A DNA stretch of 64,000 bases from Hyphomicrobiaceae bacterium (GTDB taxonomy: Bacteria; Pseudomonadota; Alphaproteobacteria; Rhizobiales; Ancalomicrobiaceae): assembly GCA_016793065.1 (NCBI GenBank), contig JAEULV010000006.1:35649-99648 (forward strand), written 5' to 3'. Numbering within the stretch: position 1 is the stretch's first letter; the number at the start of each line of letters is the position of its first letter. Below the pieces are notes generated by a model that made no database searches, was not told the DNA's origin, and saw nothing but the letters and a program-made list of their open reading frames with translations. Position numbers and translations under genes: made by a program. Below, in pieces: positions 23,461 through 32,012 of the stretch.

Positions 23461-24420
23461 TCACGGGACGGTGTCGATGCCGACGGCGGCGCCATAGGTA
23501 GCGTTGAGGCGCTGGCGCAGATAGGCGGCCATGGTGACGGGCGGATATTTCGCCAACGCGCCGGGGGCGACGCAGCCCGGCAGGGCGGAGATGATCGCAT
23601 CGGGGTTGGCGTCGAGGAAGAACGCGATCGACCAGCGCTCGCGGTTGCCGCGATTGACGACGCGGTGGGGGTTGGACACATAGACGTCGTTCGACCAGCG
23701 CATCAGGCTGTCGCCGATATTGACGACGAAGGTGCCGGGAATGACCGGGGCGGCGACCCAGACGCCGTCGCGACGGCAAACCTCGAGGCCGCCGACCGCA
23801 TCGGTGGCGAGCAGGGTGATGTTGCCGTAGTCGGTATGGGCGCCGGCGCCGATCTGACCCGCCAGCGCATCGGCCGGATGGGGCGGGTAGTGCAGCAGCC
23901 GCAGGGTGGCGAGCGGATGGTCGAGCTTGTCGGCGAAGAAATCCGGCTCGAGGCCGAGATCGACGGCGATCGCCCGGTGCAGCCGACGGCCGAGCGCCAG
24001 GACGGCATCGAAATAGGCCTGCATCACCGGCTGGAAGCCGTCGAGGCGCGGCCAGGCGTTGCGGCCGCGACCATCGGCGCCGAGACCGGTGGCCGGATCG
24101 TCGAAGCCGATATTGAAGGCCTCCTTCAGGTCGGCGGGGCGGGTGGGGTCGAGCGCCTCGGTCAGGAGGCCGGCATAACCGCGATTGGCGCCGACCTTGT
24201 CGATGGCGATGGCGGCCTTTTCGGCCGTCGGCAGGGCGAAGAATTTGGCGGAGGCGGCGAAGGCAGCGTCGATCAGGTCGGCGGCGACGCCGTGGTTGCG
24301 CACATAAAAGAAGCCAATATCCCGGGCGGCGCTGCCTATATCATGGGCAATGCGTGCAAGCGCCTGGGGATTGCCGGTTTCGAGATCAGTCAGATCGATG
24401 ACCGGAATGGCATCGGACAT
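23461..24420 (-). CDS. Isopenicillin-N-synthase-like 2-oxoglutarate/Fe(II) oxygenase
   Basis: A 319-residue non-haem iron oxygenase. The N-terminal DIOX_N block has IPVIDLTDLETG and ARDIGFFYVRNHGV. The iron ligands are His and Asp in GAHTDYGNITLL and the distal His in NPHRVVN. RWSIAFF supplies the 2-oxoglutarate-binding Arg and Ser. ATG 24420 has a GGAGGG ribosome-binding site. Relatives near purine/pyrimidine importers are thought to hydroxylate or demethylate heterocycles; that role is inference here. It is divergent from the GntR gene. Confidence 0.85.
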   Translation of the reverse strand: MSDAIPVIDLTDLETGNPQALARIAHDIGSAARDIGFFYVRNHGVAADLIDAAFAASAKFFALPTAEKAAIAIDKVGANRGYAGLLTEALDPTRPADLKEAFNIGFDDPATGLGADGRGRNAWPRLDGFQPVMQAYFDAVLALGRRLHRAIAVDLGLEPDFFADKLDHPLATLRLLHYPPHPADALAGQIGAGAHTDYGNITLLATDAVGGLEVCRRDGVWVAAPVIPGTFVVNIGDSLMRWSNDVYVSNPHRVVNRGNRERWSIAFFLDANPDAIISALPGCVAPGALAKYPPVTMAAYLRQRLNATYGAAVGIDTVP

Positions 24421-24559
24421 GGGATTTCCCTCCCAGATTTCGGGGAGCGGTCGGAAGCGGCCGCCGGGGCTGGCCTTGTTCTTGCTCATTTCGTGCCGAA
24501 ACTGATCGCGAAGCCGATGGCGACGATTCGTCGCCTCGCCCGATCCCGCGGAAGAGGCC

Positions 24560-25273
24560 ATGCCGAGGACACGAGATCCCGCCCGTTCGCCGCGCCGCGA
24601 TGCCACCGGTCGCTCCGGACCGGCGCGGCCCGGCGGCATCACCCATGCCGAACGGTTGCGCACCGAACTTGCCGAGGAAATCGCCCGCGGCCGGCTGACG
24701 CCGGGCACGGCGCTGGATGAGACGTCGCTGGCCGAGCGCTTCGGGGTGTCGCGTACGCCGGTTCGGGAGGCGCTGCGCGAGCTGGCGGCGGCCGGGCTGA
24801 TCGAATACCGACCGCACCGGGGCGCGGTGGTGACGGCGCTCAGCGCCGAGCGGGTCGACGAGATGTTCCAGGTGATGGCCGAGCTGGAGGCGTTGTGCGC
24901 GGCGTCGGCGGCGGTGGCGATGACGGCGGCGGAGCGGGCGGAACTGGGCGCGATGCACCAGCAGGCGGCCGAACTGGTGCGGCTTGGCGATCTCGCCGGC
25001 TATACCGAGGCGAACGACCGGTTTCACGCCTTCATCTACACCGCCAGCCACAACGGCTTCCTGGCGGAGACCGTGCTCGGGGTGCGCCGGCGGGTGGTGG
25101 CGTTCCGGCGGGCGCAGTTCAGTTCGCTCGGCCGGTTGACCGAGAGCCACCGCGAGCACGACCGGGTGGTGCAGGCGCTGCTGCGCGGCGACCGCGAGGC
25201 CGCCGCCCGCGAGATGCGGGCGCACCTCACCTCGTCCGGACGCTCCTACAGCCAGATGCACGACGGACTGTAA
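24560..25273 (+). CDS. GntR-family (FCD) transcriptional regulator
   Basis: A 237-residue repressor with a winged helix at about residues 28-95 (LAERFGVSRTPVREALRELA) and a C-terminal FCD ligand-binding domain. Likely metal-ligand residues are in ANDRFHAFIY, SHREHDRVV and MRAHL. It is divergent from the oxygenase gene and flanked by the importer operon and atzF, both of which have TTGTATGCA sites upstream. It is therefore the natural candidate for control of the island, probably relieved by an imported ureide or its breakdown product. Confidence 0.9.
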   Translation: MPRTRDPARSPRRDATGRSGPARPGGITHAERLRTELAEEIARGRLTPGTALDETSLAERFGVSRTPVREALRELAAAGLIEYRPHRGAVVTALSAERVDEMFQVMAELEALCAASAAVAMTAAERAELGAMHQQAAELVRLGDLAGYTEANDRFHAFIYTASHNGFLAETVLGVRRRVVAFRRAQFSSLGRLTESHREHDRVVQALLRGDREAAAREMRAHLTSSGRSYSQMHDGL

Positions 25274-25319
25274 TACGAGAGGCCAAGTGCGCCGCCGCGC
25301 CCGGCTCTGGCTTGATTGG

Positions 25320-27134
25320 TCAGGCGCGGGAGGCGATATAGGCGCGCCAGCCGCCAAAGGCGCTGATGTCGGTGGCGCCGTCGATGCCGGCCGGTTCGCA
25401 CAGGAAACCCTTGTGCATGGTCTGGTCGTCAAGAAGGACGGTGCCGATGCCGAGGGGCGACGGGATGCCGGCGACAAAGCGGCCGAAGCCGGCGGGCGAC
25501 AGCGACCAGAGTTCGGCCTCGATGGCGACGCCGCCTTCGGCGACGCGGACCATGCCGGGCCGGAACGGCGGCCCACCGGCAAGGGCATAGAAGCGATAGA
25601 CCGGCGCGGTGCGGACCTTGGCGACCAGGGTGGCACCGAGGTCGGTCAGTTCGCGGTTGAGCACCATGCCGGAGAGATGGCCGCCGACCACGACCACGCC
25701 GATCTCGCCGGGCGGCACGGTTGCCGGCAGCGACGCCAGCGGCGGGCGCGGCAGTCCGGTGGCGCCGAGGGGCTGGCCGCAGGCGGCCTCGACGGCGCGG
25801 CCGATGCTGGCGACATAGCCGTCGCGGCCGCCGGGCGCGATCAGCGTGATGCCGGCCGGCAGGCCGTCGGCGCGGGTCGAGGTCGGGACGGCGAGGGCGC
25901 AAAGGCCGAGCAGGTTGACGAAATTGGTGTAGGTGCCAAGGGCGGAGTTGGTGGCGATCGGGTCGGCCTCGACCTCGGCGACGGTCCAGGCGCGCGGCAC
26001 GGTGGGCACGACAAGCGCGTCGACCTTGCCCCAGGCGGCCTCGCTGACGCGCCGCAGCTCGGCGAGGCGATAGGTCGCCTGAAACGTCTCGACGGCGGTG
26101 CGCGACAGCGCGCCTTCGGTGATGGCGCGGGTGACCGGGTGGAGCGAGGCGGCGCTCGTGCGCATAAAGGCCTCGATGGCGGCATAGCGCTCGGCGACCC
26201 AGGGGCCTTCGTAAAGCAGCCGCGCCACCGCGAAGAACGGCTCGAAATCGATCTCGACCAGCGTATGGCCAAGGCCGGCGAGGCAGTCGAGCGTGGCGGC
26301 ATAGGCGGCCTCGCCGGCGGCATCGCCGAAGAAGCGTCGATCGCCGGCGGCCGGGACGCCGAGGCGAAGCGCGGCCGGGGCGGCGCCAAGGCGGGCGAGC
26401 GGCATGGCGCGGGAGAACGGATCGGCGGCATCGAAGCCGGCGGCGACCCCGAGCACGGCGAATGCGTCGTCGGTGGTGAGGGCGAAGATCGAGACGCAAT
26501 CGAGGCTGCGGCAGGCGGGCAGGACGCCGGCGGTGGAGACCAGCCCCGGCGTCGGTTTCAGGCCGACGAGGTTGTTGAGGCCGGCCGGCACGCGGCCGGA
26601 ACCGGCGGTGTCGGTGCCGAGCGAGAAGCTGGCGAGGCCGGCGGCGACCGAGGTGGCGGAGCCGGAGGAGGAACCGCCGGGGATGATGTCGGCGCGGAAG
26701 CTGTTGCGCGGCACGCCATAGGGCGAGCGGACGCCGACGAGGCCGGTGGCGAACTGATCGAGATTGGCCTTGCCGACGAGAATGGCGCCGGCAGCCTCAA
26801 GCCGGGCAACGACGGTGGCGCTGGCGGCGGGAACGTAGGCGAAATCCGGGCAGGCGGCGGTGGTGGCGAGGCCGGCGACGTCGATATTGTCCTTGGCGAC
26901 AAAGGGAATGCCATAGAGCGGCAGGCGGGCGCGCTCCGTCGGCGGCAACGCCGCCAGGGCCTCGACGCGGGCGGCGAGCGCGGCCGGCGCGGGGCGGGAA
27001 ATGAACAGGGCCGGGTCGGCATGGGCTTTGATCCGGGCATCGATCGCGGCGACAAGGTCGCGCGGATCGAGCCCTTCGGCATAGGCGGCGGCAAGACTGG
27101 CGAGATCGAGGCTCTGCGGCGGCTTCACTGGCAT
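25320..27134 (-). CDS. atzF: Allophanate hydrolase
   Basis: A 604-residue amidase-signature enzyme that converts allophanate to carbamate/CO2 and ammonia. The Ser-cisSer-Lys triad is Lys81 (FVAKDNIDVAG), cis-Ser155 (IPGGSSSGSA) and nucleophile Ser179 (TDTAGSGRVPA). After about residue 460 comes the extra C-terminal domain typical of AtzF/DUR1-type proteins (GEIGVVVVGGHLSGMVLN and GIGTVLLDDQTMHKGFLCEP), so it is full length. It is transcribed separately from the importer operon. A TTGTATGCA site upstream links the two. It is the expected next step after biuret hydrolase. Confidence 0.93.
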   Translation of the reverse strand: MPVKPPQSLDLASLAAAYAEGLDPRDLVAAIDARIKAHADPALFISRPAPAALAARVEALAALPPTERARLPLYGIPFVAKDNIDVAGLATTAACPDFAYVPAASATVVARLEAAGAILVGKANLDQFATGLVGVRSPYGVPRNSFRADIIPGGSSSGSATSVAAGLASFSLGTDTAGSGRVPAGLNNLVGLKPTPGLVSTAGVLPACRSLDCVSIFALTTDDAFAVLGVAAGFDAADPFSRAMPLARLGAAPAALRLGVPAAGDRRFFGDAAGEAAYAATLDCLAGLGHTLVEIDFEPFFAVARLLYEGPWVAERYAAIEAFMRTSAASLHPVTRAITEGALSRTAVETFQATYRLAELRRVSEAAWGKVDALVVPTVPRAWTVAEVEADPIATNSALGTYTNFVNLLGLCALAVPTSTRADGLPAGITLIAPGGRDGYVASIGRAVEAACGQPLGATGLPRPPLASLPATVPPGEIGVVVVGGHLSGMVLNRELTDLGATLVAKVRTAPVYRFYALAGGPPFRPGMVRVAEGGVAIEAELWSLSPAGFGRFVAGIPSPLGIGTVLLDDQTMHKGFLCEPAGIDGATDISAFGGWRAYIASRA

Positions 27135-27200
27135 TGGCGCGGTCCTGCCCGAGGGGATGACAATGATCAGGTCTTGGCAAGACGCATGCCAGCGGTCGCT

Positions 27201-27225
27201 TTTGCATACAATTGTTGTACTTGCG
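27201..27225. promoter_or_regulatory. Candidate GntR operator upstream of atzF
   Basis: TGCATACAA (27203-27211), the reverse complement of TTGTATGCA, runs into ATTGTTGTA (27211-27219), which is also found at the 23193 site. Together they form the dyad TACAA-TTG-TTGTA, about 70 nt before the atzF start. The rest of 27135-27468 shows nothing else I can support. Confidence 0.5.
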
Positions 27226-27468
27226 ATTTCACGATGTTTTTCAATACCGCTTGTCTTGATGCCGGCATCATTGGCGGCGCGGTCGGTGGATGACTGCCGT
27301 TATTTTGGGCGCCACGACGGCGACTGGCGCCGGCTTGGTCACGAAGCTTGCCGGCAATTGCGGCGATGGGCTTATGCGAATGGATTAGAGTGGGGGACTG
27401 GCGCGCCGAATAAAACCAAACTATTGTAGTCAGAATTAAACAAACAATAAGATCCCGAGGAAACGACC

Positions 27469-27612
27469 ATGGCCAAGACGCGCGTGCGCGCCCTCTTCGA
27501 GCGATTTGCCATTGCGGCGGCATTTGCGGTGATCCTGTCGATCGCGCTGTTCGCGCATGGTGATCGCAGCCCGACGCCAAAGCCCTATGTGGTCGCCGCG
27601 CCGTCGAACTGA
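27469..27612 (+). CDS. Small single-pass membrane protein of unknown function
   Basis: A 47-residue ORF with a clear ribosome-binding site (GAGGAAA, 7 nt before ATG 27469). The peptide has a basic N-terminus (MAKTRVRALFERF), one hydrophobic helix (residues 14-29) and a Pro-rich tail ending YVVAAPSN. This looks like a small inner-membrane or exported peptide. It stands alone, divergent from atzF and convergent with the YcaO gene. It could belong to the YcaO locus, but it has none of the Cys/Ser/Thr-rich core expected of an azoline precursor. Confidence 0.5.
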   Translation: MAKTRVRALFERFAIAAAFAVILSIALFAHGDRSPTPKPYVVAAPSN

Positions 27613-27646
27613 CCGCGGCGCCGACCACGCGCGTATTCATACCTGT

Positions 27647-27660
27647 CGGTATTGATACCG
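27647..27660. terminator. Short hairpin between small ORF and ycaO
   Basis: CGGTAT-TG-ATACCG is a perfect inverted repeat between convergent genes, with ACC/GGT extending the symmetry outside it. It lacks a T-run, so it is only a possible bidirectional transcript end. Confidence 0.3.
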
Positions 27661-27667
27661 CCCGGTG

Positions 27668-28897
27668 TCAAATCAACAGATCGAAGGGGAAATGCCGGGT
27701 CCGGGCGGCGAGCGCCGTCGGCCAGCCGAGATCGCGCGGCACGCGCGCCAGGCGATCAGCGCCGATCCAGCCGCGATAATGCGCCAGACCCGGGCATAGC
27801 ACCTTGACCACCGGCACGCCGATGTCGTCGCGTTCGAGATCGACGACCCAGGGGGTGACGCCGACCGTGGCAAGGGCGTCGACGAACGGCGCGAAGCCGC
27901 TCGCGTCGGCGGCGACCCCGACCGGCGCGGCGACCGCGTCGGCCGGCGCCAGATGCGGCGCGGTGTCGAGATTGATGGCGGCGTACCAGTCCGACAGCGC
28001 CTGATCGTAGCCGGAGGGCGTTTCGTCCGCGTCGAGCCGCTGGAACAGGGCGGCGAGATTGAGTTCCGAGACCAGCATTTCCAGGAATGCCGCCTCGGCG
28101 GCGAGGCGGCGATCGGTACGGGCGGCAACCCCCAGCGCCGGCAGCGAGCCATCGGTTTCGACCGAGACGCAGGCGACCACGGGCACGCCGATATCGGTGG
28201 TGAGATCGAGCAGCCAGGCCATGCGGCCGGTTTCGCCGGAATGGGCGGCAAGACCGGCCTCGAGCCGGGCGGTGTGGTCGGTGCGCGCCAGCGCCGGGCG
28301 CAGAGCGGCGGCGCGCCACCAGATGGCGGTGGCGTCGCGCTCGATGGTCTCAAGCAGGGCGCGGCGGATGGCGTCGGTCCGACTGGCGCCGGCGGCGGCG
28401 CCGTTGCTGTCTGGCAGATGGGCGGGATCGAGATCGAAATGCCAGTCCATGCGGGCAAGGCACGCCGGCGCCGGCGCCCAGATGCGGCGGGTTTCGTCCG
28501 GATTTGCCAGTTCGAGACCGAGATCGGCCGGCCAGTCGACGGCGGCGCCGGCAAGCCGCGCCGGATCGAGGCGGGCGGCGGCGGCGACGGGCGGCGGCAC
28601 GAGACGCGGCGCATCGCGGTCGGGGCGATAGAGCGAGGAGCGGAATTCGGCGACTTCGCCAAGGCAGCCGAGAACGGCGCCGGCGCGATCGAAGCCTTTG
28701 CCGATGGCGGTTAGGACTTCGCTCCGGCCCGCCATAGAAACATGATCGCCGGCGATCGCAATGTACGCTCCGGCGACGGCGATTATCTCGACAGACAGAC
28801 CGTAACGGTCGGACAAGCTCAGCAGCCGGGCGGCGATATCATTACCCACCGCGGCCGATGTCTTGGTGACGAAAACGTCAGTTGTGGGCTTTTTCAC
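27668..28897 (-). CDS. Stand-alone YcaO-domain protein
   Basis: A 409-residue YcaO-family protein. The family ATP/Mg motifs are visible: GKGFDRAGAVLGCLGEVAEF with Glu81 and Glu84, then RRALLETIERDA with Glu183 and Glu186, and further GVPVVACVSVE and GVPVVKVLCPGL. YcaO enzymes activate peptide backbone amides with ATP to form azolines, thioamides or amidines in RiPPs. The C-terminus is HFPFDLLI and lacks the PxPxP end of classical cyclodehydratases. No E1-like partner, TfuA or azoline dehydrogenase gene is adjacent. The start is GTG 28897 with a weak ribosome-binding site. It is divergent from a BTAD regulator. Confidence 0.8.
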   Translation of the reverse strand: MKKPTTDVFVTKTSAAVGNDIAARLLSLSDRYGLSVEIIAVAGAYIAIAGDHVSMAGRSEVLTAIGKGFDRAGAVLGCLGEVAEFRSSLYRPDRDAPRLVPPPVAAAARLDPARLAGAAVDWPADLGLELANPDETRRIWAPAPACLARMDWHFDLDPAHLPDSNGAAAGASRTDAIRRALLETIERDATAIWWRAAALRPALARTDHTARLEAGLAAHSGETGRMAWLLDLTTDIGVPVVACVSVETDGSLPALGVAARTDRRLAAEAAFLEMLVSELNLAALFQRLDADETPSGYDQALSDWYAAINLDTAPHLAPADAVAAPVGVAADASGFAPFVDALATVGVTPWVVDLERDDIGVPVVKVLCPGLAHYRGWIGADRLARVPRDLGWPTALAARTRHFPFDLLI

Positions 28898-28990
28898 TGT
28901 TTTCGAGCCAACTATTACATGTTTTGCGTCTGATACCGGATGCCGATATCATCAAGGGTTGTTCTCGCCAAGCCCATCCTATAGCTGCCG

Positions 28991-29036
28991 ATTGACAAAT
29001 GCCCATGAGAATTGACGGGTGAGGACTTGAATTGAC
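28991..29036. promoter_or_regulatory. Three ATTGAC direct repeats at 20-bp steps
   Basis: ATTGAC occurs at 28991, 29011 and 29031, exactly 20 bp apart, in the 204-bp interval between the divergent ycaO and BTAD genes. SARP and OmpR-type winged helices bind tandem direct repeats on one DNA face, so this is a likely operator for the product of 29102-31114. Confidence 0.55.
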
Positions 29037-29101
29037 GAGCGAACGAGTGACATCGCCTGCGTTCTACCTTAAGGAATAGGGAGCGAGCATGGAGAGTCCC
29101 G

Positions 29102-31114
29102 GTGCGCTGCCTGGTAAAACTCATCGGTCATTTTCGGGTCTTCGATCCGACCGGGCGGGATGTCACCCCGAAATCCCGCAAGGCTTGCTGTATTCTCTCC
29201 TATCTGTTGCTCAATGACACTGGCCGGGAGACCCGGGCCAAGCTGGCGACGCTGTTGTGGAGCGACAGCGACGACGAGCGGGCGCGGGCGTCGCTGCGGC
29301 AATCGCTGAAGGATCTGCGCGCCGTCGAGGATGCGTGCGGGCCGCTGCTGACGATCGAGAAGAATTCGATCGCGCTGCTGCCGGGGGCGTTCGACACCGA
29401 CCTGCGCCAGCTCGATCAGGCGATCGAGCGCGGCAGCGGCACGGCGTTGACCGCGCTGTTGCCCCGGTCGGAGTTCTCGCTTGCCGCCGATCTGGTCGAA
29501 TGCGATCCGCTGTTCGACAACTGGCTGTGGATCCGGCGCAGCGCCTGGTCGGAGAGCACGGTGGCGCGGCTGGTGGCGTTGCTGGAGGCCCCGCAACTGG
29601 GCGCCGATCACAAGATCACCGTGGCGAGGGCCATCCTGCAGCTCGACCCCTATTGCGAGCGGGCGGTGCGGGTGCAGATGCTGACGCTCAACGAAAGCGC
29701 CGGGGCGATGTCGGCGCTGGCCTATTTCGAGTCCTACCGGCGGCAGCTCAGGCAGGAATACGAGGTCGAGCCGACCGACGAGCTGATTGGCTTTGCCGAG
29801 CAATTGCGGCCCCGGCCGCAGGCGACCGCCCTGCCGGCGGTGGTCGCGCCGGCGCCGAGCGAGCGGTCGCGGGCAGGATTGCCGACGATCGCCATCGGCG
29901 AGCGGGTGTGGCCGACGCGCAAATCCAACAACGACCATATCCTGGCGGCTTTCGCCACCGAACTGGCGGCGACGCTCAGCCGGTTCCGCGACTGGACGGT
30001 GTTCCAGACGCCGCCGGCCTATGCGCCGACGCCGGCGCACGCGGCGACCTGGGCGCGGCGGCAGGCCAAGGAAGGTGTCGAGTTCGTTCTGCTGGTGGGC
30101 GCCACCGAGGCGGGCGAGCGGGCGACGACATTCAGTGCCATCTGCATGAGCTGCCCGACCGGCGACGTGATCTTCGAGCGGGAATTCATCGTCGAGCCGA
30201 CCAACTGGCGGCGGGTGTTCAACGACGTGTCGTCGCAACTGGCGTCGCGGCTGTGCGACGAAGTGAGCTATGCCCGGCTGCACCACATCGCCGGCCGGGC
30301 GCTGGTGGAGGCGACGGCCTATGACCACTGGCTGGAGGGACAGCGGCTGCTGACCATGTGGCGGCCGGAAACCGAGGACGCGGCGATCCGCTGTTTCGAG
30401 CGGGCGATCGAGATCGCGCCGGATTTCGCCCGGGCCTATGCCAGCCTCGCCGGGGTGTATAATTCGCGCTGGATCGTGCTGCCGGGCTGGAAGGACGCCA
30501 CCCAGGAGCGCGGGCGGGCGCTGGATCTGGCGGCGCAGGCGGTACGACTCGACCATCAGGATCATCGCAACCAGGTGACACTCGGCTGGAGCCACCTGAT
30601 GCTGCGGCGGTGGGATTGCGCGGCGTTCCATTTCAGTCTGGCGCATGATCTCAATCCGAGCAATCCGGGCACTTTGATCGCCTATGCGCTGGCGTCGTCG
30701 TTCATGGGCGATCATGACGACGCGATGCGACTGGCGAAGCGGGCGTTCGAGTTGCAGCACCAGCGCGAGGCGTTCTTTTTCGGTTATCTCGCCAGCATCG
30801 CCTTCTTTGCCGGGGACTTCGCCGCCTCGATCGAGGCAATCCGGCAGGCGCCGGACATCTTCCCTGATATCCAGGGCTGGACAGCGGCGGCGCTGGCGCT
30901 GAACGGCGATCTCGACGCGGCCGGGCGGGCGGCGCAGACGTTCCTCGACGAGGTTCGCGGCCGCTGGTGCGGCGAAACCGAGCCGACCGACGAGGCGTTG
31001 GCCGAATGGTTCAAGGATGTGTTCCCGCTGCGGCGGGCCGAAGACCGCAAGCTGCTGTCGGACGGGCTCGACCTGGCGCTTTCCGCGAGGTTTCGAAAAA
31101 GTATCGCCATTTGA
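29102..31114 (+). CDS. BTAD/SARP-like transcriptional regulator with TPR domain
   Basis: A 670-residue regulator. The N-terminus (about 1-95) is an OmpR-like winged helix (LIGHFRVFDPTGRDVTPKSR, ILSYLLLND, RASLRQSLKDLRAV). Next comes a bacterial transcriptional activation domain (about 95-240; YCERAVRVQMLTL, ALAYFESYRRQLRQEYEVEPTDEL). A linker leads to a C-terminal TPR region (AIRCFERAIEIAPDFARAYASLAG and similar units). No ATPase domain is present, unlike large SARPs. GTG 29102 is preceded by GGAGAG. It is divergent from ycaO, with three ATTGAC repeats between them. SARP relatives usually control secondary metabolism. Confidence 0.85.
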   Translation: MRCLVKLIGHFRVFDPTGRDVTPKSRKACCILSYLLLNDTGRETRAKLATLLWSDSDDERARASLRQSLKDLRAVEDACGPLLTIEKNSIALLPGAFDTDLRQLDQAIERGSGTALTALLPRSEFSLAADLVECDPLFDNWLWIRRSAWSESTVARLVALLEAPQLGADHKITVARAILQLDPYCERAVRVQMLTLNESAGAMSALAYFESYRRQLRQEYEVEPTDELIGFAEQLRPRPQATALPAVVAPAPSERSRAGLPTIAIGERVWPTRKSNNDHILAAFATELAATLSRFRDWTVFQTPPAYAPTPAHAATWARRQAKEGVEFVLLVGATEAGERATTFSAICMSCPTGDVIFEREFIVEPTNWRRVFNDVSSQLASRLCDEVSYARLHHIAGRALVEATAYDHWLEGQRLLTMWRPETEDAAIRCFERAIEIAPDFARAYASLAGVYNSRWIVLPGWKDATQERGRALDLAAQAVRLDHQDHRNQVTLGWSHLMLRRWDCAAFHFSLAHDLNPSNPGTLIAYALASSFMGDHDDAMRLAKRAFELQHQREAFFFGYLASIAFFAGDFAASIEAIRQAPDIFPDIQGWTAAALALNGDLDAAGRAAQTFLDEVRGRWCGETEPTDEALAEWFKDVFPLRRAEDRKLLSDGLDLALSARFRKSIAI

Positions 31115-31254
31115 CGGCCGCTGGCCTCCGCCCGAGGACGACGATCCGCAACAGCCCTGAGCCCGGGCAGCAAGACGACCGTCGGCGGTGTCCGCCACGC
31201 GGGCGCAATCCGTTCGTGCCGATCGGGCGCGGACGGATTTCGGTTCCTTTGCGA

Positions 31255-31377
31255 GAGCCGAAGGCGCTGACGCGCCCGGCCTGCGAGGATACCCGAACTT
31301 CCGATCTCCATCGGAGGCATGAGAAATGCGCGTCGGAAATACCATCGGCCATTCAAAATGACCGATGGTATTGCATG
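31255..31377. repeat. Dispersed palindromic repeat, copy A
   Basis: About 118 bp, aligning with copies at 34300-34418 and 49083-49200. The left end is GCCGAAGGCGCTGACGCGCCC. The right end is a near-perfect hairpin, TACCATCGGCCATT pairing with AATGACCGATGGTA. It lies between the converging ends of the BTAD regulator and the small leader-like gene. The rest of 31115-31439 has no supported gene. Confidence 0.8.
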
Positions 31378-31439
31378 GACAGGCCTTGCTTCATCGCGGT
31401 CCGGCCGGGCGCGATGGCCCGGCCGACGCGGGGCCGCGT

Positions 31440-31856
31440 TCAGCGGCAGCGGGTCATGATGTAGTCGCCGATGCGGTGGCGGTAGGCGCGCAGGCGGCTT
31501 TCCTTCTTCTGCTGGGCCGAGCGGCCGGCTTCCGGCTGAACGTAGCCCGGACGGCCCGGGGTGCAATATTCCGGATAGGCATAGGGCTCGCCGGAGGCCG
31601 GGCCCTCGGGAGAGATGGTGTTCAACGTCTCGCCGACGTCGGTGAAAGACGGGATCGTCAGGTTGAGGTCGAACTCAGTGTCGAAGTGGAGATGCAGGTT
31701 GATCTGATCCCAGGTCTTGCCGCCGGCCGGGGTGACGAGGGGCTTCAGCTTGCCCTTCGGGTCGGCCTTGAACTCGGCCATGGCTTCCGGATTGCGCAGG
31801 ATGTCGATGATGAACTGGCCGAGACCGTCCGGATTGGTGATAATGAGCTTAGCCAT
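31440..31856 (-). CDS. Small protein with RiPP-leader-like N-terminus
   Basis: A 138-residue protein of unknown function. The first 40 residues (LGQFIIDILRNPEAMAEF, then KADPKGKLKPLV) resemble in pattern the helical leaders of NHLP/Nif11-type RiPP precursors, with a short helix followed by a DPxxxL step. The middle has HLHFDTEFDLNLTIP. The tail is Tyr/Pro/Gly-rich and then basic, with only two Cys (EYCTPGRPGY and the C-terminal TRCR). ATG 31856 has a strong AGAGGAA ribosome-binding site. It follows the haem peroxidase by 156 nt in the same direction. It could equally be a small structural partner of the peroxidase. Confidence 0.6.
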   Translation of the reverse strand: MAKLIITNPDGLGQFIIDILRNPEAMAEFKADPKGKLKPLVTPAGGKTWDQINLHLHFDTEFDLNLTIPSFTDVGETLNTISPEGPASGEPYAYPEYCTPGRPGYVQPEAGRSAQQKKESRLRAYRHRIGDYIMTRCR

Positions 31857-32012
31857 CTGATGTTCCTCTCTGTAGGTAATGCGAAGGCGCGCACGGCGTC
31901 GTTCGTCGGTTGTGCGTGACCTTGGCGGCCGGCGTGCACGGACGTCAGGGTCGCGGATCGGATTGGGCGGACGCCGAGGACGGCGTCAGTCCCGGATGGA
32001 GGTGAGGCGTGA

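Noticed and set aside
29069..31345. A 758-codon minus-strand frame opposite the BTAD regulator
   Set aside because: The plus strand encodes winged-helix, BTAD and TPR domains in order, while the minus frame is low-complexity and begins inside the dispersed repeat.
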